From assembly GCF_049943125.1 (NCBI RefSeq), contig NZ_CP188040.1, positions 124,001 through 188,000 of the forward strand: a stretch of 64,000 nt of DNA. The letters run 5' to 3'. The stretch comes from JAEXZL01 sp049943125. GTDB lineage: Bacteria; Bacillota; Clostridia; Clostridiales; Clostridiaceae. This document shows, one piece after another, positions 43,721 to 50,329 of this stretch. Both the position numbers and the translations under genes were made by a program. The notes beneath the pieces were generated by a model. It was given only the letters and a program-made list of their open reading frames with translations, did no database searches and was not told the DNA's origin. Each line of letters begins with the position of its first letter. The stretch's first letter is position 1.

Positions 43721-44509
43721 ATGAACAAAAGAGATAGCAAGCCCTCAAATATGGTTGATCAAACCACTTCTCAGGGTATAAGGATAAATAAATTTATTGG
43801 AGAAAGTGGCTTCTGTTCTCGTCGGGAAGCGGATAGATATTTAGAGTCAGGGGCAGTAAAAATAAATGACAGAGTGGCAGTATTAGGCGATAAGGTCTTC
43901 CCTGGAGATAAGGTAACGGTTAAGGGTAAGCTTTTAACAAAGGAAGAGGAGCTAGTCTACATAGTCCTAAACAAACCCGTAGGGATTACCTGTACTACTG
44001 ATAGATCTGTAAAGGGTAATATCATCGATTATATGAATTATCCCAAAAGAATATTCCATGTAGGTAGATTAGATAAACCCTCTCAGGGCTTAATACTAAT
44101 GACCAATGATGGCGAAATAGTAAATAAGATTCTCCGCTCTAGAAACAATCATGAAAAGGAGTATATAGTTACTGTGGATAAACCTATAACAGAAGCTTTT
44201 ATAGAGGCCATGTCTCATGGAGTAGAAATTTTAGACACAGTAACCAAAAAATGCTATGTAAAGAAGGAAGGACCTAAGGTTTTTAGAATCATTTTAACTC
44301 AAGGCTTAAATAGACAGATACGAAGGATGTGCGAGACCCTCGGCTATAATGTAACTAAGCTAGAAAGAATAAGAATAATGAATATAAAACTTAAAAGTCT
44401 ACCCATTGGCCAATGGAGGTACGTTACCCCTAAGGAAATGAAGATTCTTAGAGGACTAATAGAAGACTCTTCTAAGACAGAAGAGGCATCCTATGAAGAT
44501 ATAGAATAG
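43721..44509 (+). CDS. rluF: RluF-type 23S rRNA pseudouridine synthase
   Basis: A 262-residue enzyme of the RsuA/RluB/E/F family. An S4 RNA-binding domain comes first (IRINKFIGESGFCSRREADR). The catalytic domain has the Asp in HVGRLDKPSQGLILMTNDG, then NHEKEYIVTVDKPI and the family C-terminal QGLNRQIRRMCETLGYNV. The QGLNRQIRRMCE form is typical of RluF, which modifies U2604 of 23S rRNA (E. coli numbering). It lies 18 nt after the SigI/RsgI-like gene and is probably co-transcribed with it. Confidence 0.93.
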   Translation: MNKRDSKPSNMVDQTTSQGIRINKFIGESGFCSRREADRYLESGAVKINDRVAVLGDKVFPGDKVTVKGKLLTKEEELVYIVLNKPVGITCTTDRSVKGNIIDYMNYPKRIFHVGRLDKPSQGLILMTNDGEIVNKILRSRNNHEKEYIVTVDKPITEAFIEAMSHGVEILDTVTKKCYVKKEGPKVFRIILTQGLNRQIRRMCETLGYNVTKLERIRIMNIKLKSLPIGQWRYVTPKEMKILRGLIEDSSKTEEASYEDIE

Positions 44510-44652
44510 AAAACGGGCTTAAGCCCGTTTTTATTATTGCCTAGTGAATTATATCTATCAAATTTAATCTCTCCAAGGATAATTGTTGTAATTAAAGCTA
44601 AAAATAATACAACAGAAATAATCATAAGAAGCACTTTATTTCTCCCTTTCAT
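44491..44652 (-). CDS. Small single-pass membrane protein (53 aa)
   Basis: The frame begins MKGRNKVLLMIISVVLFLAL and encodes a basic start, one membrane helix (about residues 7-28) and a short polar tail ending YSISS. GGGAG lies 9 nt before the ATG at 44650-44652. It runs antisense into the end of rluF (by 19 nt) and through the rluF terminator. The membrane helix and ribosome-binding site support a real gene. The overlap with another gene's end and the lack of recognised relatives lower confidence. Confidence 0.45.
   Translation of the reverse strand: MKGRNKVLLMIISVVLFLALITTIILGEIKFDRYNSLGNNKNGLKPVFYSISS
44511..44535 (+). terminator. Terminator after rluF
   Basis: Perfect palindrome AAACGGGCTTAAGCCCGTTT followed by a T-run, immediately after the rluF stop. 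Confidence 0.85.
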
Positions 44653-44834
44653 ATTCTACATCTCCCTTAGGTATAATTTAAATAATACATAAAGCTTCTA
44701 ATATAATGATATAAAAAATCCTTTGTAAATATTCATTTTACTTATATAAAAGAATAATATTAAAGGAGCCATATCTATTAACTATTTATTTGTAAACTGC
44801 TATAATATAATAAGAGAATTAAATGGTGATGATT

Positions 44835-44996
44835 ATGAAAAATAATGTAATCTATGTTGATTTTATTTCCAAAACCAAAAAGAAATTCTTTTTTCACAAC
44901 ATCTTAAAATATCTAATGGATAAGCTTATGAATATATTTAAAAAAAGCAAATCCAAAGAAGCTCACCAATGGAAAAATCATAAAAAAATACTGTAG
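44835..44996 (+). CDS. Small basic protein upstream of ispF (53 aa)
   Basis: The frame begins MKNNVIYVDFISKTKKKFFF and is Lys-rich (about 28 percent), with a short central helix KYLMDKLMNIFKK. GGTGATGATT precedes the ATG. The stop is 24 nt before ispF on the same strand, so the two could share a transcript. I recognise no domain. The context, a good start site and codon use like the neighbours support it. Confidence 0.5.
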   Translation: MKNNVIYVDFISKTKKKFFFHNILKYLMDKLMNIFKKSKSKEAHQWKNHKKIL

Positions 44997-45020
44997 AATA
45001 TCAAAGGAGCTGAATTTTTA

Positions 45021-45494
45021 ATGAGAGTCGGTTTGGGCTACGACGTCCATAAATTAGTAGATAACAGAAAACTTATAATCGGAGGGGTAGATATTCCCTA
45101 TGAAAAAGGATTGCTGGGTCATTCTGACGCCGATGTACTTTTGCATGCCATAATGGATGCCCTTCTTGGTGCTGCAGCCTTAGGAGATATAGGAAGACAT
45201 TTTCCTGATACCTCAGGAGATTTTAAAGATATATCTAGTGTTTATCTATTAAAGGAAGTAAAAAAACTCATAGAGAATGAAGGCTATGAGCTTGGAAATA
45301 TCGATGCTACAATAATTGCACAAAAGCCCAAAATGGCTCCTTACATCCCCAAAATGATTTCAATCATAGCGGATACCTTAGAGGTGGATAAGTCTTTGAT
45401 TAACATAAAGGCTACTACTGAGGAAGGTCTGGGCTTTACTGGTAAAGGAGAAGGCATCTCTTCTCAATGCATTTGTTTATTGATAAAAAAATAG
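45021..45494 (+). CDS. ispF: 2-C-methyl-D-erythritol 2,4-cyclodiphosphate synthase
   Basis: A 157-residue trimeric enzyme of the MEP isoprenoid pathway that forms the cyclodiphosphate with loss of CMP. The metal-binding residues are in GYDVHKL and LLGHSDADVLLHAIMDALLG. The substrate loop DIGRHFPDT and the C-terminal GLGFTGKGEGISSQCICLL match the family (the Thr-Gly and Glu-Gly residues of the active site). Complete. GGAG lies 10 nt before the ATG. No other MEP gene is nearby. Confidence 0.98.
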   Translation: MRVGLGYDVHKLVDNRKLIIGGVDIPYEKGLLGHSDADVLLHAIMDALLGAAALGDIGRHFPDTSGDFKDISSVYLLKEVKKLIENEGYELGNIDATIIAQKPKMAPYIPKMISIIADTLEVDKSLINIKATTEEGLGFTGKGEGISSQCICLLIKK

Positions 45495-45517
45495 ACCTCT
45501 AAAGGTCTATTTTTTTG
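45490..45517. terminator. Bidirectional terminator between ispF and the CapA-like gene
   Basis: Stem AATAGACCT/AGGTCTATT (45490-45498 with 45503-45511) flanked by A-run and T-run. It overlaps the last codons of the convergent CapA-like gene. Confidence 0.85.
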
Positions 45518-46772
45518 ATGGCGCTATAGTAGAAACACTGTTATAGGCTTCAAAGATAGCTACGGTATTAGCATATGAGGTTTCCGCTTTTGCAAGCTCG
45601 CTATCTTCCGGTATATTGAATAAGTTCCCTTCCTTCAGCTCATTTAAAGGAAGAATGGTGTAGGAATATTTTGAATCACCTAATTCCTCTCTATATACCC
45701 ATGTAGGAACATAGCTCACCTCTCCAAGAGACAAGCTCCCATCCTCCTCTTTTATCACATCTACATTTACAATTATACCATCTTCAGGATATATGTTATC
45801 TACTCTTTCTCTTCTCTGATTGGATAAAAAGTTCCCCAGGGAATAAAATACTACGGACATTTTTCCCGATACGGAAGAAGTAAGGTATTCCATGGGTTGA
45901 ATCACATGAGGATGTCCCCCTATAATAACATCAACACCTAAATCACAGAGCTTTTGAGCCATTTCCTTTTGGTTACTATTAGCTTCCCTCTGGTATTCAT
46001 TGCCCCAGTGCATGAGAAACACAATAAATTCTGCACCATCAGCTTTCATTTGTGATATTCTTTCCTCTACTTCCTTATACCAGGTGTTAAGCTCAGAATA
46101 GTTGAAGGTATCTAAAAGAGTCTCTCCTTCTTTTGGTAATGGAAGTGAATTTATTGTTCTATTATTTCCCTGCTTCTGTGTTTCAAATACATAATTACTT
46201 ATACCGATTTTTATTCCTTTTACATCTTTAACAACATAGCTCTTTTCCTCAGGATTGGCTTTTATTCCTGTTAAATCCAAACCTTTTTCCTTAACCACCT
46301 CTGCTGTCCTTTTAAGCCCAGAAAGTCCTTTATCTATGATGTGGTTATTTGCTGCACTAATAAGGTTAAATCCAGAGTTCTTTAAGGCGTCTAATATTTC
46401 ATCAGGAGTGTTAAAGGTAGGAAAACCAGTATACCCCTTCTCCTTCCCTGCTAAGGTTGTCTCAAGATTAGCTATAGTCAGATCTCCATCCTTAATATAA
46501 CCTTCTACATATTTAAAGTTATCAGTGAAATTATAACTGTCTGTCAATTCGTTATACTGGGATATTAGCTGAGTCTCATGAACCAGTATATCTCCTACAG
46601 CGGTAATCCTGATAATATTCTCTTCCTTATAAACTGGATAAACCTCTGAGAAGCTCTCTCCAGCTCCCCTGCCAGAGCCCTCAGAAAGCTTTTCATCATC
46701 CTTCTTATTACAGGAGGAGAGAATAAAAATACATGTAATTGCTGCAATAATTAAAAAATATCTTTTTCTCAT
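45507..46772 (-). CDS. CapA-family (poly-gamma-glutamate capsule-like) lipoprotein
   Basis: A 421-residue lipoprotein. The signal peptide ends in the lipobox LSSC (Cys near residue 20). A metallophosphatase-like PGA_cap domain follows: AVGDILVHETQL, ANLETTLAGKEKGYTGFPTF, AANNHIIDKGLSGLKRT, FLMHWGNEYQ and VIIGGHPHVIQPM. CapA proteins act in poly-gamma-glutamate anchoring or export, but free-standing members have uncertain substrates. No capBC genes are nearby. The ATG at 46770-46772 (GAGGAG 8 nt upstream) is chosen over the one 36 nt earlier because it directly begins the lipoprotein signal. Confidence 0.88.
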   Translation of the reverse strand: MRKRYFLIIAAITCIFILSSCNKKDDEKLSEGSGRGAGESFSEVYPVYKEENIIRITAVGDILVHETQLISQYNELTDSYNFTDNFKYVEGYIKDGDLTIANLETTLAGKEKGYTGFPTFNTPDEILDALKNSGFNLISAANNHIIDKGLSGLKRTAEVVKEKGLDLTGIKANPEEKSYVVKDVKGIKIGISNYVFETQKQGNNRTINSLPLPKEGETLLDTFNYSELNTWYKEVEERISQMKADGAEFIVFLMHWGNEYQREANSNQKEMAQKLCDLGVDVIIGGHPHVIQPMEYLTSSVSGKMSVVFYSLGNFLSNQRRERVDNIYPEDGIIVNVDVIKEEDGSLSLGEVSYVPTWVYREELGDSKYSYTILPLNELKEGNLFNIPEDSELAKAETSYANTVAIFEAYNSVSTIAPSKK

Positions 46773-46937
46773 TTTCCATTCTCCTCTTTTCTTAAGAATT
46801 ATACCCAATTTTTAAATGATTAAACACATTAAAAACTTTATAAAAAAATAGTACCATATAATTCATTTTATATAAAGAAAGGATATGTATAATGTATTTT
46901 TATGTATAATAACCTTTTATTATTTACTTTTAAAATA

Positions 46938-46976
46938 AGGCTATGTTTAAGATAGGTGTTGAAAATATACACATTT
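46938..46976 (+). repeat. Left terminal inverted repeat of the HIT cassette
   Basis: Begins AGGCTATGTTTAAGATAGGT and continues through TGTTGA and CACATTT. It pairs with 47622-47659. The AT-rich 46773-46937 stretch before it holds the CapA-like gene's promoter region and nothing else I recognise. Confidence 0.8.
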
Positions 46977-47100
46977 AAAATAGAGAACCTATAAACATTT
47001 TCAGTTTACATATATTTCCGATTATGAAATAATATTATCAAGTGGTGTTAGTGTTAAAGTAAAACTGAAGTTAATTAATATTTGTATAGGAGACAATAGA

Positions 47101-47547
47101 ATGAGTTGTAAAATGTGTGAACAGCAAAAAAGCATTAAGGATGACCCATATTTTATTATGGAGCTTGAAACTGGATATGTAGTTTTAGGATGGTTTCAGA
47201 GATTCAGGGGATATACTCTTTTCATTTGTAAAGAGCATGGTCCTGAATTACACAACTTAGAATCATCTTTTAAAATTAAACATCTTGAAGAAATGTCTAT
47301 AGTAGCGGAGGCTGTTGCCAATATATTTAAGCCTGATAAAATGAACTATGAACTGCTTGGAAATGGATGTCCCCATATTCATTGGCATCTATATCCAAGA
47401 GTAAAAGGTGATACTCCAATAATTAGCTCGGTATATCAATTATCAAATGAGGAACTGTTTGATGAATCTACAAGACCAGATAAGGAACAGAGAAATGAAT
47501 TGAAAAAAAAGATTAAAAATGAAATTGTACGTCTGCATTCAAAATAA
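47101..47547 (+). CDS. HIT-family protein
   Basis: A 148-residue histidine-triad nucleotide hydrolase or transferase. The catalytic motif is HIHWHLYPR (H-x-H-x-H). The upstream strand/helix MNYELLGNGCPHIHWH and the N-terminal CKMCEQQK, with a later conserved CKEHG, suggest a zinc site. The substrate is probably a dinucleotide or nucleotide conjugate, but this is not set by sequence. The ATG follows AGGAGACAATAGA. It is the sole gene inside a pair of about 39-nt inverted repeats with a 6-nt flanking duplication. Confidence 0.9.
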   Translation: MSCKMCEQQKSIKDDPYFIMELETGYVVLGWFQRFRGYTLFICKEHGPELHNLESSFKIKHLEEMSIVAEAVANIFKPDKMNYELLGNGCPHIHWHLYPRVKGDTPIISSVYQLSNEELFDESTRPDKEQRNELKKKIKNEIVRLHSK

Positions 47548-47593
47548 GCATTAAACTAAATAATTGTGATACATTATTCATATAAGACGACGT

Positions 47594-47619
47594 AAAGGAA
47601 CCTCAAATGAGGTTCCTTT
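47594..47619. terminator. Hairpin after the HIT gene
   Basis: Perfect 11-bp stem AAAGGAACCTC/GAGGTTCCTTT with a 4-nt loop, 47 nt after the HIT stop. The T-run is short, so termination strength is uncertain. Confidence 0.6.
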
Positions 47620-47621
47620 AA

Positions 47622-47659
47622 AAATGTGGTAATATCAACAGTATTCTTAAACATAGCCT
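47622..47659 (-). repeat. Right terminal inverted repeat of the HIT cassette
   Basis: The reverse complement begins AGGCTATGTTTAAGA and continues with TGTTGA and CACATTT, as in the left end. Confidence 0.8.
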
Positions 47660-47687
47660 AAAATAATGATATTTTTATTAATATAAC

Positions 47688-47722
47688 AAAAAAACTCATA
47701 CAGTGAACTGTATGAGTTTTTT
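47688..47722. terminator. Terminator after first tRNA-Lys
   Basis: Stem of about 15 bp with a 4-nt loop, including ACTCATACAG/CTGTATGAGT and flanked by A and T runs. On the minus strand it directly follows the CCA end of tRNA-Lys. Confidence 0.88.
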
Positions 47723-47798
47723 TGGTGCACCATCAGGGATTCGAACCCGGGACACCCTGATTAAGAGTCAGGTGCTCTACCGACTGAGCTAATGGTGC
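47723..47798 (-). tRNA. tRNA-Lys (anticodon CTT), copy 1
   Basis: A 76-nt cloverleaf on the minus strand: acceptor GCACCAT/ATGGTGC, D-arm GCTC...GAGC, anticodon arm CCTGA-CTCTTAA-TCAGG (anticodon CTT), T-loop TTCGAAT, CCA encoded. The T-stem has one C-U mismatch, shared by the second copy. Confidence 0.95.
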
Positions 47799-47994
47799 AT
47801 GTATTAAGTTATGCTTCAAATCACATTTGTGACCAGCAACAAAAATAATTATAATCCCATTTTAATAAATATGCAAGGATTTTTTATAAATATTTTTTAA
47901 AAAAATCCTGATTTAGTTTTAAAAATGCAGAGTCACCAAAAAATTAATCTATATGATTATGACCTACATAAGCTTTATTAGAGAAATGTAAAAC

Positions 47995-48023
47995 AAAAAA
48001 CACACAATAACTGTGTGTTTTTT
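47995..48023. terminator. Terminator after second tRNA-Lys
   Basis: Stem ACACACA/TGTGTGT with extended A/T flanks and a 5-nt loop. On the minus strand it immediately follows the CCA of tRNA-Lys copy 2 and ends in a T-run. Confidence 0.85.
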
Positions 48024-48099
48024 TGGTGCACCATCAGGGATTCGAACCCGGGACACCCTGATTAAGAGTCAGGTGCTCTACCAACTGAGCTAATGGTGC
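48024..48099 (-). tRNA. tRNA-Lys (anticodon CTT), copy 2
   Basis: Nearly identical to copy 1 (one D-loop difference, AGTTGG for AGTCGG); anticodon CTT, encoded CCA. It lies 8 nt downstream of tRNA-Gly in the direction of transcription, so the pair forms one short operon. Confidence 0.95.
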
Positions 48100-48107
48100 A
48101 TATATTA

Positions 48108-48181
48108 TGGAGCGGGTGATGGGAATCGAACCCACGTAGCTAGCTTGGAAGGCTAGAACTCTACCATTGAGTTACACCCGC
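48108..48181 (-). tRNA. tRNA-Gly (anticodon TCC)
   Basis: A 74-nt cloverleaf: acceptor GCGGGTG/CACCCGC, anticodon arm CTAGC-CTTCCAA-GCTAG (anticodon TCC), T-loop TTCGATT, encoded CCA. First gene of the Gly-Lys pair. Confidence 0.95.
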
Positions 48182-48495
48182 ATTGTTCTGTTTCATCTCC
48201 GCCACTGATCGGCGACAAAATTAATTATAATTCCATAAAGCCAGCAGTGCAACTTAATACAAGCTCATTTAAGATAATTATCTTTTTATAGCCTCTTATT
48301 ATTCTTATTTTCTTTAATATACTCGTAAATATGAAGATTTTATTTTAGTTATACACTATACAGTTTTCGTAGTTTTTTCACTGTGTTACCCTTATATATA
48401 CAAATCTTTGATAGGTATAAAACCATGGCTTAATTATAATTTCAGAAATAAAAAAGACCATTACCTCCTCATAATTCATAAATACACAAGAATAA

Positions 48496-48661
48496 TGAAG
48501 TTTACCGCTTTGCGGCAAGTGAAGTAGCGGCAAAAGCCGCTGTGAAGTATTGTGCTTCGCACAATATGAAGTAAAGTGTGCCAATCATGCCTTCAGGCAC
48601 TTCACTCTGCGTAGCATTGCTTCATTGCGCCAGCAGCTTCACGTGCCCGTGTGGCACACTT
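48496..48661. repeat. Array of small hairpins separated by TGAAGT spacers
   Basis: Left half: TGAAGT at 48496, 48520, 48543 and 48567 (about every 24 nt). Between them are the hairpins CCGCTTTGCGG, AGCGGCAAAAGCCGCT and ATTGTGCTTCGCACAAT. Right half: the spacer recurs inverted as ACTTCA or GCTTCA at 48599, 48619 and 48636. An outer stem pairs AGTGTGCCA (48575-48583) with TGGCACACT (48652-48660). It is GC-rich compared with its surroundings. The rest of the 48182-48711 gap is AT-rich, with no supported gene. The function is unknown; it may be an intergenic repeat family or a structured RNA. Confidence 0.75.
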
Positions 48662-48666
48662 AATTG

Positions 48667-48709
48667 AAAAAAAGCCTAATTTGTCTACGAGACAAATTAG
48701 GCTTTTTTT
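48667..48709. terminator. Bidirectional terminator after tRNA-Gln
   Basis: Perfect 19-bp stem (48667-48685 with 48691-48709) with a 5-nt loop, A7 on one side and T7 on the other. It directly follows the CCA of tRNA-Gln on the minus strand. Confidence 0.92.
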
Positions 48710-48711
48710 CA

Positions 48712-48787
48712 TGGCTGGGGTGGTAGGATTTGAACCCACGCATGCTGGAGTCAGAGTCCAGCGCCTTAACCGCTTGGCAACACCCCA
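48712..48787 (-). tRNA. tRNA-Gln (anticodon CTG)
   Basis: A 76-nt cloverleaf: acceptor TGGGGTG/CACCCCA, anticodon arm CTGGA-CTCTGAC-TCCAG (anticodon CTG), T-loop TTCAAAT, encoded CCA. CTG decodes CAG; the commoner TTG form must be elsewhere. Confidence 0.93.
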
Positions 48788-48987
48788 TCGATTACATAAA
48801 TTAATATATCATGATATTATTATTTTGTAAACACCAAAATTTAATTTTATTTAAGTAGTAAAATTTAGATTATTCAATCATATATATTGCTAAATAATTC
48901 ATTTGAAAATTTACACAAGTTATTCTATAATTTAATTAAGAAGTATAATTTGCAATGCAGATTTCATCATGTTAGGAGGCATTTTTA

Positions 48988-49389
48988 TTGTATCTATGTG
49001 AAGTTTGTGGTAAAAGAGCAGATAAACACCATATAATTTATAGTTCTCAAGGAGGGCTCGACTTCCCTCTTAATTATAAGTATCTGTGCCCAAACCATCA
49101 TAGGGGAAAGCTAGGTCCCCACAAAAATCCACAGGTGGATTTAGAATATAAAATTGAGCTTCAAGACAAGCTGAGCAGCTTATTATGCAAGGACTACTAT
49201 TCTATGCAGGAATTAACCTCTCTACTTTCTATAAGCAAAAGCAGCCTTAAAAGATTACTGAAAGAGATGCATATATACAAGGAAGGCTATAGAAGCAAGG
49301 ATATAATCTATCTTTTAATGGGGAAGAAAAGCTATGAAAAAGAAATGCTGGAGGATTTGCAATTAGAGCTTATATTAGCTAACTTTTGA
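48988..49389 (+). CDS. HNH-like zinc protein with C-terminal helix-turn-helix
   Basis: A 133-residue protein. An N-terminal HNH-type treble clef has CEVCG, DKHHIIY, LNYKYLCPNHHRG (C-x2-C ... H-H ... N ... C-x2-H). A C-terminal segment looks like a helix-turn-helix (SMQELTSLLSISKSSLKRLL), with a second HTH-like helix pair to the end. The start is TTG at 48988 with TAGGAGG 8 nt upstream; it directly begins the zinc motif. It stands alone with its own terminator. It could be a small nuclease or a DNA-binding regulator that has lost nuclease activity; I cannot tell which. Confidence 0.75.
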   Translation: MYLCEVCGKRADKHHIIYSSQGGLDFPLNYKYLCPNHHRGKLGPHKNPQVDLEYKIELQDKLSSLLCKDYYSMQELTSLLSISKSSLKRLLKEMHIYKEGYRSKDIIYLLMGKKSYEKEMLEDLQLELILANF

Positions 49390-49413
49390 GTTAAATATAT
49401 CTGTTAACAATAT

Positions 49414-49446
49414 ACCGCTACCTTTTTAAAGGCAGCGGTTTTTATA
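49414..49446 (+). terminator. Terminator after the HNH-like gene
   Basis: Stem ACCGCT/AGCGGT with an inner CCTTT/AAAGG helix, followed by TTTTTATATTTTT. Confidence 0.85.
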
Positions 49447-49536
49447 TTTTTATTTAATTATTTTACTCTATATTATAAGTAGTACTCCTCTAACATAAAT
49501 ATTAATTAATATACAACAATCCTTAGGAGGAGCATA

Positions 49537-50214
49537 ATGAAATATAAAATTGAAGGTGCACCGCTACCAGTGGTAATCTGTACCCTCTCCCCTGGAGAAA
49601 GCATGATAACAGAAAGAGGCTCTATGAGCTGGATGACCCCAAATATGAAGATGGAAACCACCAGTAATGGAGGTGTTGGGAAAGCCATAGGTAGAATTTT
49701 TTCCGGTGAAGGACTTTTTCAAAACAAATATACTTCTGAGGGCACAGAAGGAACCATAGCCTTTGCTTCCAGTTTTCCTGGTTCTATTAAAGTCATAGAA
49801 ATAACACCTGCCAATGGGCTTATTGTTCAAAAATCAGGCTTTTTAGCCTCAGAAACAGGAGTTAATCTATCAGTTTACTTCCAAAAGAAGCTAGGTGCTG
49901 GTTTCTTTGGGGGAGAAGGCTTTATAATGCAGAAGCTTTCAGGTAGAGGCATAGCCTTTATAGAAATTGACGGATATGCCATGGAATACGATTTATCTCC
50001 TGGCGAATCTATCATAGTAGATACCGGATATCTTGCTGCTATGAGCGAAACCTGTACCATGGAAATAAAATCTGTACCAGGAATAAAAAATATGTTGTTC
50101 GGCGGTGAGGGTATCTTTAACACCATAGTAAGAGGTCCTGGAAAGATAATACTTCAAACACTTCCAATCAGTGCTGTAGCTAACTCCTTGAGGTACTACC
50201 TGGCCAAATCATAG
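49537..50214 (+). CDS. AIM24/TIGR00266 family protein
   Basis: A 225-residue beta-rich cytoplasmic protein. Family marks: SPGESMITERGSMSWMTPNM near the N-terminus, the glycine-rich FSGEGLFQNKYTSEG, GFLASETGV and the repeated GGEGFIMQKLSGRG. The family is widespread (mitochondrial AIM24 in yeast) but its biochemical role is unknown. The ATG follows AGGAGGAGCATA. Alone between a terminator and a convergent dehydrogenase. Confidence 0.93.
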   Translation: MKYKIEGAPLPVVICTLSPGESMITERGSMSWMTPNMKMETTSNGGVGKAIGRIFSGEGLFQNKYTSEGTEGTIAFASSFPGSIKVIEITPANGLIVQKSGFLASETGVNLSVYFQKKLGAGFFGGEGFIMQKLSGRGIAFIEIDGYAMEYDLSPGESIIVDTGYLAAMSETCTMEIKSVPGIKNMLFGGEGIFNTIVRGPGKIILQTLPISAVANSLRYYLAKS

Positions 50215-50329
50215 CTTATCCATATATAAAAATGAAATAACCCTCGTCTACAAATTATTTAAAATATTTGCAGCGAGGGCTATATATTCTTTTAAGCTAT
50301 ATTAATTAGCTTAAAGAGTTCATAATCAG

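Larger units (their letters stand above)
46932..47665. mobile_element. Putative transposase-less cassette with inverted repeats carrying a HIT gene
   Basis: AGGCTATGTTTAAGA at 46938-46952 recurs inverted at 47645-47659. The match goes on inward with TGTTGA and CACATTT, giving imperfect terminal repeats of about 39 nt (46938-46976 and 47622-47659). The hexamer AAAATA directly flanks both ends (46932-46937 and 47660-47665), like a target-site duplication. The only gene inside is the HIT-family protein with its own hairpin terminator. No transposase is present, so movement would need help in trans. The AT-rich flanks make a chance hexamer possible, but the long inverted repeats are unlikely to be chance. 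Confidence 0.65.

Noticed and set aside
46932..47665. Standard insertion sequence
   Set aside because: The inverted repeats are real, but the only gene inside is a HIT protein. No transposase or its remnant is visible, so it is reported as a transposase-less cassette.
48378..48584. Minus-strand 68-codon open frame starting inside the hairpin array
   Set aside because: Its first third is made of the GC-rich repeat, there is no usable ribosome-binding site at its start, and the composition is not protein-like. A shorter internal start has its GGAGG only 2 nt away.
48496..48661. CRISPR array
   Set aside because: The repeated unit is only 6 nt, the segments between are self-complementary hairpins rather than unique spacers, and the unit inverts halfway. 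No cas gene is near.
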